Part shown: piece after piece, positions 12,744-23,936 of the stretch
Layout of the letters: every line of letters starts with the position of its first letter
How positions within the stretch are numbered: position 1 is the first letter of the stretch
Assembly (NCBI GenBank): GCA_949825025.1
Contig: OX463782.1
Coordinates: 36,729,951-36,793,950, forward strand
DNA: 64,000 bases
Reading direction: 5' to 3'
Source: Siphlonurus alternatus
Lineage: Eukaryota > Arthropoda > Insecta > Ephemeroptera > Siphlonuridae
Notes under the pieces: model-generated
Databases searched by the model: none
The model's input: only the letters and a program-made list of their open reading frames with translations
Told to the model about the DNA's origin: nothing
Program-made: the position numbers and the translations under genes

Positions 12744-13173
12744 GATGGTGTTCCGTCAAAAAGGACTAACTCATTTTATCGCGTCCTCTCAAAAACGACT
12801 AAAGGCGGATTCAGATGGCGACAACGGCGATGCGACGCGATTTTGACGTAAAAGCTGTGAAATCCTATGCGGCGGCGAATTCGCTGGGAATCGCGTTAAT
12901 TACGATGCTCTTTTTCTTTTAATAGCCAAATATTGCCGCCAATGGATGTTCCAGCAAGTGCGCATTATTCGCGTCGCGTCGCATGATAAAAATCGCCATG
13001 TGAATCCGCCGTAACTCGTTTTATCGCGAGCCGAGATGGATGGTTTTGCACTAAAAATTTATACCTTGAAACCCATAGTGCAAAAGCGACCATCTCGGCT
13101 CGCGATAAAACGGGTTAGTCGGTTTTGAGAGGACGCGATAAAGCAAGATAGTCGTTTTTGTCGGAACACCATC
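12744..13173. mobile_element. foldback element (family J), split by another MITE
   Basis: Termini GATGGTGTTCCG and CGGAACACCATC. The arms continue through TTTTATCGCGTCCTCTCAAAA-type sequence on both sides, and a second inverted pair (gcgagccgagatggat…ccatctcggctcgc) lies on the right. The left arm is interrupted at 12803-13011 by a family E MITE. Confidence 0.8.
12803..13011. mobile_element. Harbinger-like MITE (family E), full copy
   Basis: Terminal inverted repeats AGGCGGATTCAGATGGCGA and TCGCCATGTGAATCCGCC-type. It is flanked by TAA at 12800-12802 and 13012-13014. The opposite arm of host element J shows the empty site with one TAA, so the 3-bp duplication is read directly. A 3-bp TWA duplication is characteristic of PIF/Harbinger. 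Confidence 0.85.
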
Positions 13174-13548
13174 CATTAAAAAAATTGTTTTACGTTATAA
13201 AAATGTTGCACCAAAATTAATTAGTTAAGTTTTAATTAAATGCTTTAGGTAATATTATAAAGCATTGATCTGAAAAAAGGTATTAGCGAAATGGTTAGAG
13301 GGTATCAAAATATTTCACCCTAATTTTTCAGACATATCTCAGCATGGGAAATTTTATTATTGACCCAACAGTCCTCTCAGTATTTATAAAAAAAAAGGGT
13401 AGCACAATTTGATGCAAAAAAAAAATTCATGAATGTAAGTTGCAAATTGTAGGTCGCTGACTGAGGGTAGCAGGGAAATGTTTGAATTATATTTAGAATC
13501 ATTAACGTAGGTTTAGAAAATTCAAAGTCTTATTTACATGTTTTTGTA
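13174..13548. other. no gene; decayed repeat pieces
   Basis: Around 13280-13440 there is a weak match to the ATTGCAG-family terminus (GGTTAGAGGGTATCAAA, ttttcagac). Nothing else is recognised. Confidence 0.35.
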
Positions 13549-13552
13549 ATTT

Positions 13553-13583
<31 letters not shown>

Positions 13584-13785
13584 TTTTGGAACTTCTTTTT
13601 GGTTGTACAAGACAAACATATGTTCAAGTCAAAATTGGACAAAAATACAACATAAAAACATCAAACTTAAACACATTTACATAAGTTATTTAACACTATC
13701 AAACACAATCACTGACAATAATAATAAAAACAAAATACAAGCCAAAGTCACCATTAATACTGATAAATTTTAGTTTATGTGGAAC

Positions 13786-13787
<2 letters not shown>

Positions 13788-13818
<31 letters not shown>

Positions 13819-13853
13819 CATACATATATATATATACATACATACATACACAT

Positions 13854-13891
<38 letters not shown>

Positions 13892-13958
13892 ATACACACA
13901 CACATATACACACACATACATATATGTATATATACACATACATACATATATATATATC
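13788..13958. repeat. TA/CATA/CACA microsatellite
   Basis: Alternating TATA, CATA and CACACA tracts. They open spurious Tyr/Ile/His-rich frames on both strands that are not genes. Confidence 0.95.
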
Positions 13959-13999
13959 AGTCAATACAATGTATATGTAAATTTATAATTTTGTTTATT

Positions 14000-16903
14000 T
14001 TATAATCCTGATAATACTTTTTCAGACATTTTATTACTCTCAAAAGCTTTAATAGAGTAAAACTCTTTATTGATCAATACATTCTTTAATTTTGTGCGAA
14101 AAAGTTTACTGGTTTTTATTTCTTTCAAACATGCTGGTAAAAATTCATAAAATTTTGCTGTTTGATACATTGCACAGTTTTTGAAAAATTGTGTGTTATG
14201 TCTTTCAGTAACTACATTCGATTTATTCCTAGTATTATAGTCATGATAGCCATCATTCTGAACATAAAAATTTGGATGATTTTTTTTGAATGAGGCACAA
14301 TTTAAAATATAAATGCAAGGGACAGTTAACATTTTATTAGCCTTAAAATGTGAAACACACGACTGTCCTTTTGGTATTCTTAAAATCGTTCTAAGTGCTC
14401 TCTTTTGCAAAACAAAACATCGATTCAATAGTTCCGATTTACATCCCCAATTTATTATGCCATATGCCAAATGTGGATAAACATACGCATAATATATGGT
14501 TAGCAAGGTTTCATGAGATACATGATTCCTGATTGTATATAACATAAAATTGGCCGAATTTATCTTCTTACAAATCGCATTTACATGTAAAGACCAATCC
14601 AAACTTTCATTAATGTGTAGACCAAGAAACTTAACAGACTCTGCTCTTTTAATTGTTTTCCCGGCTAATTGCAACAAATAACTATTCAAAGGGATTTGTC
14701 TAGGGGAATGAAATTGGATGTATTCGGTTTTAGTTGAATTTAATATTAGCTTATTATTTGTACACCATGTATGTACCTCTTCAATAGTAAGTTTAATCTT
14801 ACGAATTAATTCATCTTCGGCTTCTGCTGTGATTATAGCTGTAATATCATCAGCATACTTTACTAATACCGCATTCTTGACATGATCTGATAAGTCATTT
14901 GTTCCTGTATTAAACAATGTGGCTGACATTTTTCCTCCTTGAGGAATTCCAAGTGTAATCGGTAATTTGTCTGATTTATATGTAATATTTTGGCCGTTAG
15001 AATTTGAATTTAATTCAACATATTGTTGTCTGTTAGTTAGATATGAATCTAATAGATTACGACTCGAAACTCCTATTCCCATGTTATCAAATTTATTCAA
15101 TAATACATCTTTATTTAGACTATCAAACGCTTTAGATAAATCAAAAAATATTGCAACGCAAAATAGTTTATTATCTATTGCCATATAAACGTGGCTTAAA
15201 AGATCAAATAGTGCTGTATCAGTAGAACGGTCTTTCAAGAATCCATGTTGACAGGGAGCAATTAAATGATTTTCTGTTTGATAATCCGTAATTTGATCGT
15301 CTAATGTATTCTCAAATAATTTGCCAAAAACAGATGTATTTGATATTGGTCTGTAATTATCAATAATGAAAGTTGGGCCTTTTTTATGAGTTGCATAAAT
15401 CTTAGAATCCTTTAAACAATCAGGAAATATACCATCTGATATTGAATGGTTAATTAAATTAGATAAAGGGACAGACAAAACAGAAGCACAATATTTTACA
15501 ACAGTATATGGTATTTCGTCTGGGCCAGCTGCATACTTATTAGGAAGGGATTTCATTCGATTTAAAATATAAATCGGGTCTATCGAACTAAAATTTAATT
15601 TCGTTTTACTTTTATCAGAATCGACAATGATTAAAGTATTAGAATAATTAAAAGGAAATTTTTCTGTTATTATATTTTCAATTGTCTTGACAAAAAAATT
15701 ATTAAATAAATTGCAAATTAGTTTGGGGTCTGTAATCGTTACACTATTTATACATAATTCATAATTATTCTTATTATTAACATTTGTTTTCTTTGTTTTG
15801 CATTCTTTATTAATTATATTCCACGTAGCTTTAATTTTATTATTAGCTCCTTTTATTTCATGGTCATTCTCTTTAAATTTAGCGGTGGCCATATTTTGTT
15901 TATAAGATTTCATTTCTTTTTTATAAGTAGACTCTAAATTTGGGTCAGTAAATTTTACATCATAGTGTAAGCGTTTTAAAGAAATCCCTTGTTCGTAAAG
16001 ATGGGGGTTATTGAGTATCCAGGAAGGTTTATTTTTGTTACTTGAAATTTTTCTTTTAACAACAGGAAAAGCCTCGTTGAAATGATAAATAAAAATTTCA
16101 AGAAATTTTGACCATCTCTCATTTGAATTGAGATCAGGATTTAATAAATCATTCCATTCTTCACGAATTAATAGGAGCAGAAAATTATCTAAATTGCATT
16201 TGTCAAATATTCGTTTATAATAAAATTGTTTTTCTTGTATTTTATCAATGTTCTTCGAGTTATTTAATGTTATTGTGACTATAGTATAGTTATGGTCCGA
16301 CAGAGTTGTTTTTTCAGTTTTATAATTAGTATTAATAGCAGATGTACTTTTAATAATATGATCAATTAAAGTAGCCGTTTTCATTGTTTCTCTAGTAGCG
16401 GAACTATTAACAATTTCCAACTTGTATGAGTCCAGTATATCTTTATATAAAATTACATTTGCATCATCAATAAATAAATTAAGATTTACGTCACCCGCAA
16501 TAATAAAAAAATCATCATTATTTTTACAGTATTTAATTAATTTTTTGCATAACATTTCAAATTCTTTTAAGAATGGTTTTATATTATTTTCTGTGTTGTC
16601 AAAATTCTGAATTTTTTTCATCACTCTAGATATATTAGGTGGGCGATATATAGAAGCAAAATAAATGTTTGTTGTATTGTTAATTACTAATTTCGCTATG
16701 CAGCATTCAAAAACTGATTCAATGGATTTTATTTTAATATAATTTATATTTGAACCTTTACGAGATAGAATTACTACTCCCCCACATTTTTGAATATCTC
16801 TACAGTAATATGAAACTATCATAAAATTTTTAAAATTTATTGTTATAATTTCAGATTCATTCAGCCCATGTTCACATAATATAATTATATCACAATCAAC
16901 CAT
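14000..16903 (-). CDS. LINE ORF2: endonuclease-reverse transcriptase
   Basis: 967 codons, uninterrupted. The N-terminal part is an AP-endonuclease-like fold (CEHGL near residue 10, ASIYRPP near 85, AGDVNLNLF near 140, LSDHNYTIV near 205). The RT follows, with [52 protein letters not shown] and the catalytic YADD near residue 690; the C-terminal domain is Jockey/CR1-like ([11 protein letters not shown]). It makes cDNA by target-primed reverse transcription. The endonuclease similarity (ILQLNLPGLKNKL) continues upstream of the ATG at 16903 to about 16990 without another ATG, so the native ORF2 probably starts across the overlap with ORF1. Every key motif is present and the frame is open, so the copy is rather young. 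Confidence 0.85.
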   Translation of the reverse strand: MVDCDIIILCEHGLNESEIITINFKNFMIVSYYCRDIQKCGGVVILSRKGSNINYIKIKSIESVFECCIAKLVINNTTNIYFASIYRPPNISRVMKKIQNFDNTENNIKPFLKEFEMLCKKLIKYCKNNDDFFIIAGDVNLNLFIDDANVILYKDILDSYKLEIVNSSATRETMKTATLIDHIIKSTSAINTNYKTEKTTLSDHNYTIVTITLNNSKNIDKIQEKQFYYKRIFDKCNLDNFLLLLIREEWNDLLNPDLNSNERWSKFLEIFIYHFNEAFPVVKRKISSNKNKPSWILNNPHLYEQGISLKRLHYDVKFTDPNLESTYKKEMKSYKQNMATAKFKENDHEIKGANNKIKATWNIINKECKTKKTNVNNKNNYELCINSVTITDPKLICNLFNNFFVKTIENIITEKFPFNYSNTLIIVDSDKSKTKLNFSSIDPIYILNRMKSLPNKYAAGPDEIPYTVVKYCASVLSVPLSNLINHSISDGIFPDCLKDSKIYATHKKGPTFIIDNYRPISNTSVFGKLFENTLDDQITDYQTENHLIAPCQHGFLKDRSTDTALFDLLSHVYMAIDNKLFCVAIFFDLSKAFDSLNKDVLLNKFDNMGIGVSSRNLLDSYLTNRQQYVELNSNSNGQNITYKSDKLPITLGIPQGGKMSATLFNTGTNDLSDHVKNAVLVKYADDITAIITAEAEDELIRKIKLTIEEVHTWCTNNKLILNSTKTEYIQFHSPRQIPLNSYLLQLAGKTIKRAESVKFLGLHINESLDWSLHVNAICKKINSANFMLYTIRNHVSHETLLTIYYAYVYPHLAYGIINWGCKSELLNRCFVLQKRALRTILRIPKGQSCVSHFKANKMLTVPCIYILNCASFKKNHPNFYVQNDGYHDYNTRNKSNVVTERHNTQFFKNCAMYQTAKFYEFLPACLKEIKTSKLFRTKLKNVLINKEFYSIKAFESNKMSEKVLSGL

Positions 16904-17000
16904 TTCAAGAAAATACTCAAATTTTGGTAATTTATTTTTTAGGCCTGGTAAGTTAAGCTGAAGAATTTTAATATTACATGGGGCTGAGTGAACCTGAACA

Positions 17001-17588
17001 TTAAGTTTTTTTTTTGTTGGGCAATTTGGTGGAGATACTGTTTAGTGTACTGGCACGGAGCCGTGATCTCACAGGGGAAGATTGTGTATCTTCCTGAGAA
17101 TTTTTAATGGGGGATTTCAATTGAGATGCCAGATTAAAATTATCAACATTTGAACTCAAAACATTATCATTAATAGTATCATTTTTACTAATAATGGATG
17201 GTGAGACAACAGATGAAATTTCATTAATTGATTTTTCTGAATTAATTGCACTTTTCTTAGCAGCGGTTTCATCATTTTTTAATAGATCATTTGTAAATTG
17301 GAATTTATTATCTAAAATCGTTAGTAAAAAAGCTTTGAGTCTTGGATGTAATGAGTTCAGATCTATAATATCTTGATTCAATTCAAGAGAACATACAGGA
17401 TCTGGTAAGGGTGGTCCTGATTCAGGCAAACTATTGTTTACCAAAACAAGACTTGACTCCTCACTCGGGGCAATACCGTCGTTCGGTATTTGAGGGAAAG
17501 GAGCAGAAATGACTCGCAATTTTTTTTTTTTAAAGTGTGATACAGGTGTTTCATAAAATATAACAAAATATTGATTATTAATTACCAC
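17001..17588 (-). CDS. LINE ORF1-like protein, start uncertain
   Basis: 195-codon ORF directly upstream of ORF2 on the same strand, ending ...TKLPNKKKT in a run of ten A. It is rich in Ser, Asn, Asp and Lys, with a leucine-rich segment in the middle (HPRLKAFLLTILDN). No CCHC zinc knuckle or RRM is visible, so the ORF1 role is inferred from position. The ORF2 frame is shifted relative to this one across the A10 run. The first ~30 codons may not be original LINE sequence. Confidence 0.5.
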   Translation of the reverse strand: MVINNQYFVIFYETPVSHFKKKKLRVISAPFPQIPNDGIAPSEESSLVLVNNSLPESGPPLPDPVCSLELNQDIIDLNSLHPRLKAFLLTILDNKFQFTNDLLKNDETAAKKSAINSEKSINEISSVVSPSIISKNDTINDNVLSSNVDNFNLASQLKSPIKNSQEDTQSSPVRSRLRASTLNSISTKLPNKKKT

Positions 17589-17601
17589 TATAAAGGAGTA
17601 A

Positions 17602-17738
17602 AGCCGGTATTACACGATACAATTATTCTAATTATTGTATACAATTTTTCTTTGCAAGAAAACTTAATTTCCATTTGTTTGTAGGAAGATGAAATTTTTT
17701 TGCAAGGAAAAATTGTATCGTGATGTAATACCGGCTTC
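17602..17738. mobile_element. small foldback MITE (family K)
   Basis: Termini GCCGGTATTACACGATACAA and TTGTATCGTGATGTAATACC GGC, with inner inverted AATTTTTC..TTGCAAG/CTTGCAA pairs. Confidence 0.8.
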
Positions 17739-19097
17739 AGAACAAAACTCTAAACAAATTATAAAGAGACGTTACTGGTGAATAATTTGAAATATTTTCT
17801 TAATTTACGATGGGAAAGAAAAGAAAGTCCACGATTATCGTCGATTATTCACTTATTAAGTTACGTTGCCCCTACTACATATACAACCAGCAATGTTTTA
17901 TTGTAGAACAAGTTGCCTAACTTCCCGGCGGTCATCAAACAGACAGCAGTTTCATCGAGCAGTCTTGTGTGTCATCGTGCTCGCAACTTGAAATGAACTT
18001 AAACTTAACACTAGAATTAGCAAATACTTTTTTATCACATGCTATACCAAGGAAGGAGGAGAGGGATATCCCACTATTTGATGGACTTTGTTAAAAAAAT
18101 AATTGAATTTATTTTTTCTCACAAATTTTTTTTCGTAAAAATTCTTAACTAAGGACTACATTTTTTGTAGCAATATTTCACATTAAATTTATTCCCGCTT
18201 TTAAATTTCATTTGTTGTGAGTTGTTTCGCCCTTCTCCCCTCCCTTCCCCCCACGCGCACATCTTATATAGTATATTAATGTTTAGAGTTAATGACAATC
18301 AGTTTGATAATTTAAATTATGTCAATAACTTTCTGTAGATGGTAACTTGTTAACTATTTCATTTAAACTGAAGAATAATTAGACACTTATTTATTTATTT
18401 ATTTATTTATTTTTTTTTTTTAGAATGTGTTCAATATTATATTTTATTTCCCTACATTGCTATGGTACATCGTTTTCCATAAATGTGATTGATTTTATCT
18501 TAATATTTAATATTTCCATAGGATAACCAATTGAGAGTTATTTATATTGTAAATAAAATCTAACAAGTTAAAATTGGATGCTATCACATAAATTTTAATA
18601 TAGGTTCGGAAAATTTATTCTTCGCTTTCTTTCCCTCCATCTCTGTTATTACTGAACTAGGCTATCTTAACACTCATTTTTTAGGAGTGTCACTGTACGG
18701 GCCGTGTCACACAGGATCGAATGATTTTGCAGCGTATGATTTAAAAAGTAAGAACCTATAATTATATGCGATCAGATATAGCCGCGCACACAGCTTTGTA
18801 TTTTATGTTTTCGTATGATAAGAAATTTAAAACCTGTTCTAATAATGAGAAACATATACCATCATATCCCTACAATTGCATAAAAACACTTGCGACCTGT
18901 CTAAAAAAAAATTAATAGACCCTTATTATAAGAGACATTTTGTAATTCCTATTTCTTCTAGTTCTTTACAAAATTTCAAATTGCATCTACTTCCAACCGG
19001 GAACATTGATGCAGTTCGAGTTTAGCTGAGGCACCATTGAACGTGACGTCAGAGACCACGTGACCGCGCCACATGAGTGACAAGACCATGTGACATT
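17739..19097. other. no gene seen
   Basis: AT-rich; contains an ATTT microsatellite with T-run (about 18389-18421) and a short GC-rich piece at 19040-19090 (acgtgacgtcagagaccacgtg). No supported ORF. Confidence 0.5.
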
Positions 19098-19312
19098 TAA
19101 TCAAATTAATTTAAATTCCCACCAGAAGTACCCGGAAGTGAGTGGTTTCGGGCCTTCATATTCGTATTTAGCATTTAAAAATTTGACGACAGGTTTGTAA
19201 GAAAATTACTATCATGTTTTTAAATTTTCAAGACTCAGACATGAACAAGACGACCAGAAACCTTTTACTTCCGGTTACTTCCGGCAGGAATGTTTCATAA
19301 ATTTGACTGTAC
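19098..19312. mobile_element. MITE with TCCGGAAG arms (family I), copy 1
   Basis: Ends TCAAATTAATTTAAATTCCC and AAATTTGACTGTA, with CCGGAAGTG near the left end and CTTCCGGTTACTTCCGG near the right. Related copies lie at 19688, 59862 and 60748. Confidence 0.65.
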
Positions 19313-19408
19313 ATTATTTCAATTTTGTATGTCTACAACTCAAACATCACGAAATGTTACCCTGCCCGCTTTGCTAAGGTTCATGGGACATATAATTCAC
19401 TGTAAATC

Positions 19409-19660
19409 TACACCTTCTTAAAGTAAGACAAAAAAAAAAAGAGTCCCCTTAATTAAGAAGGTCTTATTTTAAGAGATTTTTGTCTTGAAACAAGTTAATA
19501 CATTCTTAAAATAAGAAACTATGTTCATAATTTCAGATATGTACTTGAACATAGGTTCTTATTTTAAGAAAGTATTTACTTGTTTCAAGATAAAAATCTC
19601 TTAAAATAAGACTTTCTTAATTAAGGGGACGCATTTTTGTCTTATTTTAGGAAGGTGTAG
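19409..19660. mobile_element. foldback element of ~250 bp
   Basis: Near-perfect palindrome: CTACACCTTCTTAAAGTAAG on the left mirrors CTTATTTTAGGAAGGTGTAG on the right, and inner arms TCTTATTTTAAGAGATTTT and AAAATCTCTTAAAATAAGA also pair. Confidence 0.85.
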
Positions 19661-19687
19661 AGTTACAGTATAGAGGCATGGTGGTAT

Positions 19688-19917
19688 ATAGGCTACAGTT
19701 TAATTTACATTATATTCCCTCCGGAAGTAGCCGGAAGTGTATCATTTCAGGCCTTCCTATTTATATTTCAGTATTACAATTTTCACACATTGGTCAGTAC
19801 TTCTACTTCAAACCATTCTGTTAAGTTTCAAAATTGAATATTACAAACAAAATAGCCAAAACCTTCACACTTCTGGCTACATCCTAAGGAAACATCAAAT
19901 TAATTTGACTGTATAAG
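19688..19917. mobile_element. MITE family I, copy 2
   Basis: Left TATTCCCTCCGGAAGTAGCC, right TTCTGGCTACATCC…AAATTAATTTGACTGTA; internal cttctacttcaaaccattctg is shared with 59940-59970. Confidence 0.65.
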
Positions 19918-20167
19918 CTAATACAAATATCTTTTTTTTTTCTTAAAGGATTTTTTATTGGAAAAAACTAATTTTTATACATTTGATTTAACATTTTTTT
20001 ATTAACGTCTGCACATTTAACCGTTACAAGAACTTACAATAAATTTTATTGCATTGTATAATATACATGATGTTATAGAGATTAGTAAAATTAAGATTAT
20101 CTGGACTCTCCAATCCGAATTGAAAACTCAAATTTTGCAGAGAGATTTATTTTATAATATATCAAGG

Positions 20168-20456
20168 ATGGAGTATTAAGCATAAAAATTTTTATTACAG
20201 AAATGGACAGTGGGTGCCAAGTTACGCTACTCTATTTTTTTTCTGATTTTTTTAATTTTTTAATAATTATTTAAAAACAGAGAAAGTGTTACGCCTCTCT
20301 TAATAAAAAAGGATAGGACCTAAAAGAGGCGTGGGTTCAAATCCGATCTCGGCAAAACTTTTTAGCAATACTTCCCGGGTTCTAAAAAAATCATATTGGC
20401 ATAGTTTTGCATCCTTTATCAATTTTTGCAATAAAAATAATGAGTTTGATACTCTA
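20168..20456. mobile_element. ATTGCAG-family MITE, subfamily C, copy 1
   Basis: Termini ATGGAGTATT… and …GATACTC with ATTACAGAAATGG just inside. The centre has the subfamily C signature gaggcgtgggttcaaa…ggcaaaactttttagca. Confidence 0.75.
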
Positions 20457-21197
20457 TTCTAGCCTATATCTGCAAACTTATATATTTTTCAATTAGTTGA
20501 AATATTTTCACATTCGGTGCATGATAACCTTACACTTGTTGAATTGTATCGAACATTTTAAGTTTAGTGGTATCTACTCTGTTGTTTCTCAGATTTGTTT
20601 TTAACTAGAAATATGTTTTAAGGATTGACCTCAACTGATTGAGATCTCGGAATTTGCCCCTTTAAATGCTACATGATTTGCAGAGAACTTAGAACTCACC
20701 ATCAATAGATAGCATGTAAATTTTGAAGTGGATCGGTCTTATCAGTTTTGAGAAAACTGACGTAGAAGTTTAACATTGGCCTTATGGACGGAAACCGGAA
20801 ATGGAACCATTGTGAGGAAACCGCCCCCTTAAATCTGCTCAAACCATAAGTGATTAGGTTTTAGAGCATTCTCGAAATTTTAAAACTTATTTCATTCGAT
20901 TACGTCTGACAGAAAGTTCCTTTGACTCTCGTAGTAACTGAGACCATGTAGTAAGATCATGAAGTAAGATCATGAAGTAAGATCATGTAGTAAGATCATG
21001 TAGTAAGATCATGAATCGTTGAGAACTTTGAGAAGAAAGAGTTTTCGTCTTCAATCTATGTTAGAGACCTCCGTGTCTTATAACAAAAAAATCTGACCGA
21101 TTTTTTATAATTCACGAGGTTTGCAAATTTTGGTCAAATATCTATTTTGGACTTAAAAGAATGATCCCTGACTCCCTGATCAGTGTCATTTGAGTGA
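20457..21197. other. no gene; one short tandem repeat
   Basis: Nothing recognised except about five copies of a 14-mer, GTAGTAAGATCATG and variants, at 20945-21016. Confidence 0.5.
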
Positions 21198-21950
21198 ATA
21201 GACAACGTGCATGAAAAAATTTCATTGCATAAATGAATAGAGGGTAATAAATTATGCTACTCTGATTTTTTGAGTCCCGGAACTATTTTTAAATAATAAA
21301 CAATTTGCATCAACTTTTTTTAGTAGCTCAATCAAAAGAGGAGGTCGAAAAATACACCTGTGAATTTTATGCGATTTTTATTCGTACTGCATCATGGCTA
21401 AAAGAGAGGTCACGTGACCTGGAGCCGGCGCCCGTGTCGCCCGTGACGTCACTCAACTGTTTCGTGAAACAAACGATCGACTTTATAACGCTTGCAAACA
21501 ACCACGTTGCTATGGAAACAAGCAACCATTAATTTATTGTTTACAAGTGTTATATATATAGACAATCGTTTGCTTGACCAGACAGTTCAATGACGTCACG
21601 GGCGACACGGGCGCCGGCTCCAGGTCACGTGACCTCTCTTTTAGCCATGATGCAGTACGAATAAAAATCGCATAAAATTCACAGGTGTATTTTTCGACCT
21701 CCTCTTTCGATTGAGCTACGAAAAAAAGTTGATGCAAATTGTCCATTATTGAAAGTTCTGTGATTTAAATTGGCACCCCTGAATCCTTAATAAAAAGGAT
21801 AGAGACTAGACGCCTATTGACGCCTCCAGGGGGCATGGCTGCACTTTTAATAATTATATAAAAATAGTTCTGGGTCTAAAAAAATGTGAAAATATTCAGC
21901 GTAGCATAATTTGGTACCCTCTATATTCATTTCTGCATTAAAATGTCCAT
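21198..21950. mobile_element. ATTGCAG-family MITE, subfamily B, copy 1 (split by a foldback)
   Basis: Outer arms: AGACAACGTGCATG…AATGAATAGAGGGTA…AACTATTTTTAAATAAT, and on the right the subfamily B body (TTGGCACCCCTG, GACGCCTATTGACGCCTCCA) and …CTGCATTAAAATGTCCAT. Interrupted at 21300-21742. Confidence 0.8.
21300..21742. mobile_element. long inverted-repeat element nested in a MITE
   Basis: ACAATTTGCATCAAC at the left mirrors GTTGATGCAAATTGT at the right. About 170-200 nt of each arm are nearly identical, including inverted TGACGTCA sites at 21444-21451 and 21591-21598. Both arms open the same spurious frame on opposite strands, which is why it is not coding. Confidence 0.9.
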
Positions 21951-21984
21951 TGAAGTTTGCGCGTCACCCGATGTGTGTAACCTT

Positions 21985-22096
21985 CTGTGGGAACGTGCTT
22001 ATTGTTGAAAATGGTCACCCATCCAACTTCTAACTACACTAGGCGTTGCTTGACTTCGGTTATCTAACGAGACCCGGTCAAACGTCATACTGCACA
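21985..22096 (-). mobile_element. 5S-derived SINE, head fragment
   Basis: On the minus strand it reads GACCGGGTCTCGTTAGATAA, CCGAAGTCAAGCAACGCC and GGATGGGTGACCATTTTCAA, i.e. the 3' half of a 5S rRNA. The body is missing. Confidence 0.75.
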
Positions 22097-22375
22097 ATGT
22101 ATATACAAATTTAAAGTTATATTTGATATAATATATAAAAATTCATAAGCCACCATACTTTATATATAGGTATAAGTTTATGAGTATGCCATAACTGAAA
22201 TTGTGCCAATTTTCTTACATACCCTGTTATTTTATATAATATAACTTATACATATCATGAATATTTTTAAAATTTAAACAATAAGTGTTATTATTTTGCC
22301 CTATATTATTACAATATATACTGAAATATCAAATGTGTGAATCAGCTATTCTCCTTGTTTTTTCTTTTTTTCTGA

Positions 22376-22675
22376 GTTGAAATAAATTTCATTTTTTATA
22401 CGCTAATAAGCTCTCTCTTCGTCTAATTCCCTCCTATTTTGTATCATTTTAGAGGAAAAATTACAGAAAAAGACGAGATTACGTATTTTTCCCCTCTTAG
22501 TTCTTAAGCATAAAATTTTAGAAATAATTTTCTCCACTTCATTCCCTACTTTGAGCGAGGAAGTAATAAGTAATAAGATGTGTTTTACAGATAAAATGTT
22601 TAATTAAGTTTAGACGTGTAAAGGATGAGTTGAAGACGTAATTTTTCAACTAAAGTAAGATAAACCAAACTAATT
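22376..22675. mobile_element. dispersed repeat G, full copy
   Basis: Begins GTTGAAATAAATTTCAT, passes TTTTGTATCATTTTAGAGGAA and ends GTGTAAAGGATGAGTTGAAG…TTTTTCAAC. At least seven further complete or partial copies are in the window. Only short TTGAAA/TTTCAA termini are inverted. Confidence 0.7.
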
Positions 22676-22845
22676 GACAAGCAAGTTTATTCGAATTTAA
22701 ATATATTGCATGAAGATAAACAATTGATATAATGCAGTGGGTATAGATATCTATATATTACATCTATACACGATCCATATAAGGCAAATTTAATGCATTT
22801 GTCCCCGTTACACCACAGCAGTCTCTGAAGAAAAAATCCATCTGG

Positions 22846-23176
22846 AATGGACAACATATATGAAAAAATTTTATTGCAGAAACGAATAGATGGTACCAAA
22901 TTATGAAACTCTGAATTTTTTCAGATTTTTTTGAAACCCGGAACTATTTTTAAATGATTATTTAAAGTCCTGTGATTTCAATTGGCACCCCTGCAGCCTT
23001 AATAAAAAGGATAGAGGCTGGACGCCTATTGACGCCTCCAGGGGGAGTGGCTGCACTTTCAATAATTATTTAAAAATAGTTCTGGGTCTCAAAGAAATCT
23101 GAAAGAATTCAGAGTAGCATAATTTGGTACCCTCTATTCATTTCTGCAATAAAAAATTTTCGTGTATGTTGTCCAT
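22846..23176. mobile_element. ATTGCAG-family MITE, subfamily B, copy 2 (complete)
   Basis: AATGGACAACATATATG and CATGTATGTTGTCCAT termini. ATTGCAGAAACGAATAG lies inside the left end and its mirror inside the right; the centre carries GGCACCCCTGCAGCC and GACGCCTATTGACGCC. Confidence 0.9.
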
Positions 23177-23275
23177 TCCCTAAGTGATAACATTGACCTC
23201 ATCGTCATGTTTATGTGACCCGCCATTTGACCCGACACAATTAATCTTATCAGACGACAAAAACTGCAAACGCGC

Positions 23276-23936
23276 AAGTTGAAATAAATGTTATCTTTTG
23301 TTCGCTATTACGCTCTCCTCTCGTTTGATGTCTCCTCTTTTGCACCATTTTATTGGATAAAGGACAGGATTATGAATTGTTTCCTCTTATTGAGCATATG
23401 ATATTAGAAATATTGTTTCCATTTCATCCTCTATTTGAGCAAAAAGGATATGTAAGATTCAATTTATCTTACAATAATTATTATTTATTGAACTTGCTTA
23501 GTGGTGTGATGTATAAATGATTTAGACGACACAAAGAGTTTAATTTACACTTCACCCTTTATTGTACAACTCGCACACATTACAGTTAAATCGTAACATG
23601 TATTTAATAAAATTAGGGTTAATAATTTCTTATTAATTCTTAGCACAATTGGCGATCGCGGAGGTCGGCTAGTCCGTGCCGTCTCCACTCCACGAGTCCC
23701 GATGCCAGCTCACCTCCGCTCCGTGCTTATTTTGCCAGCCATGCAGTTCTCACCATACAGAACTGTCCATGGTGAAACCACGTTCCTAAGCCCGGAGCAA
23801 AAGTGACTGTGGGACTAAGGGCGGCAGTAATGCTGACCATTACAGATATAAGATGTGTTTCAGAGGTAATATTAAGATTAATTTTAAATGTGTAAAGTAG
23901 GATTTGAAGATGTAATTTTTCAACAATTAAGTGAAG
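23276..23936. mobile_element. dispersed repeat G, copy split by a solo LTR
   Basis: The left part 23276-23450 and right part 23845-23936 together match the copy at 22376-22675; the gap is the LTR at 23451-23844. Confidence 0.7.
23451..23844 (-). mobile_element. solo LTR, 394 bp
   Basis: Termini TGTAAGATTC…CCATTACA, flanked by GATA on both sides (23447-23450 and 23845-23848). The empty site is inferred from intact copies of repeat G, and a 4-bp duplication fits Gypsy-type insertion. On the minus strand it has a GC-rich first half and then ACAATAAAGGG as a polyadenylation signal, so minus is the likely orientation. The end TCTTACA resembles the LTR edges at 5845 and 11844. Confidence 0.75.

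Larger units (their letters stand above)
13549..17588 (-). mobile_element. LINE (APE-type, Jockey/CR1-like group), minus strand
   Basis: Two consecutive ORFs, an apurinic-endonuclease plus reverse-transcriptase ORF2 and a short upstream ORF, are followed by a 3' region ending in a tetranucleotide tail (ATTT on the plus strand, 13549-13583, i.e. AAAT on the element strand). A TA/CATA microsatellite lies inside the 3' UTR. The 5' end is not clear; the element may be 5'-truncated near 17.6 kb, where a small foldback element begins. Confidence 0.85.

Noticed and set aside
13699..13988. Tyr/Ile/His-rich ORFs on both strands
   Set aside because: TA/CATA microsatellite.
21305..21746. Two similar ~70-aa ORFs on opposite strands
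   Set aside because: The same sequence in the two arms of an inverted repeat; non-coding element.
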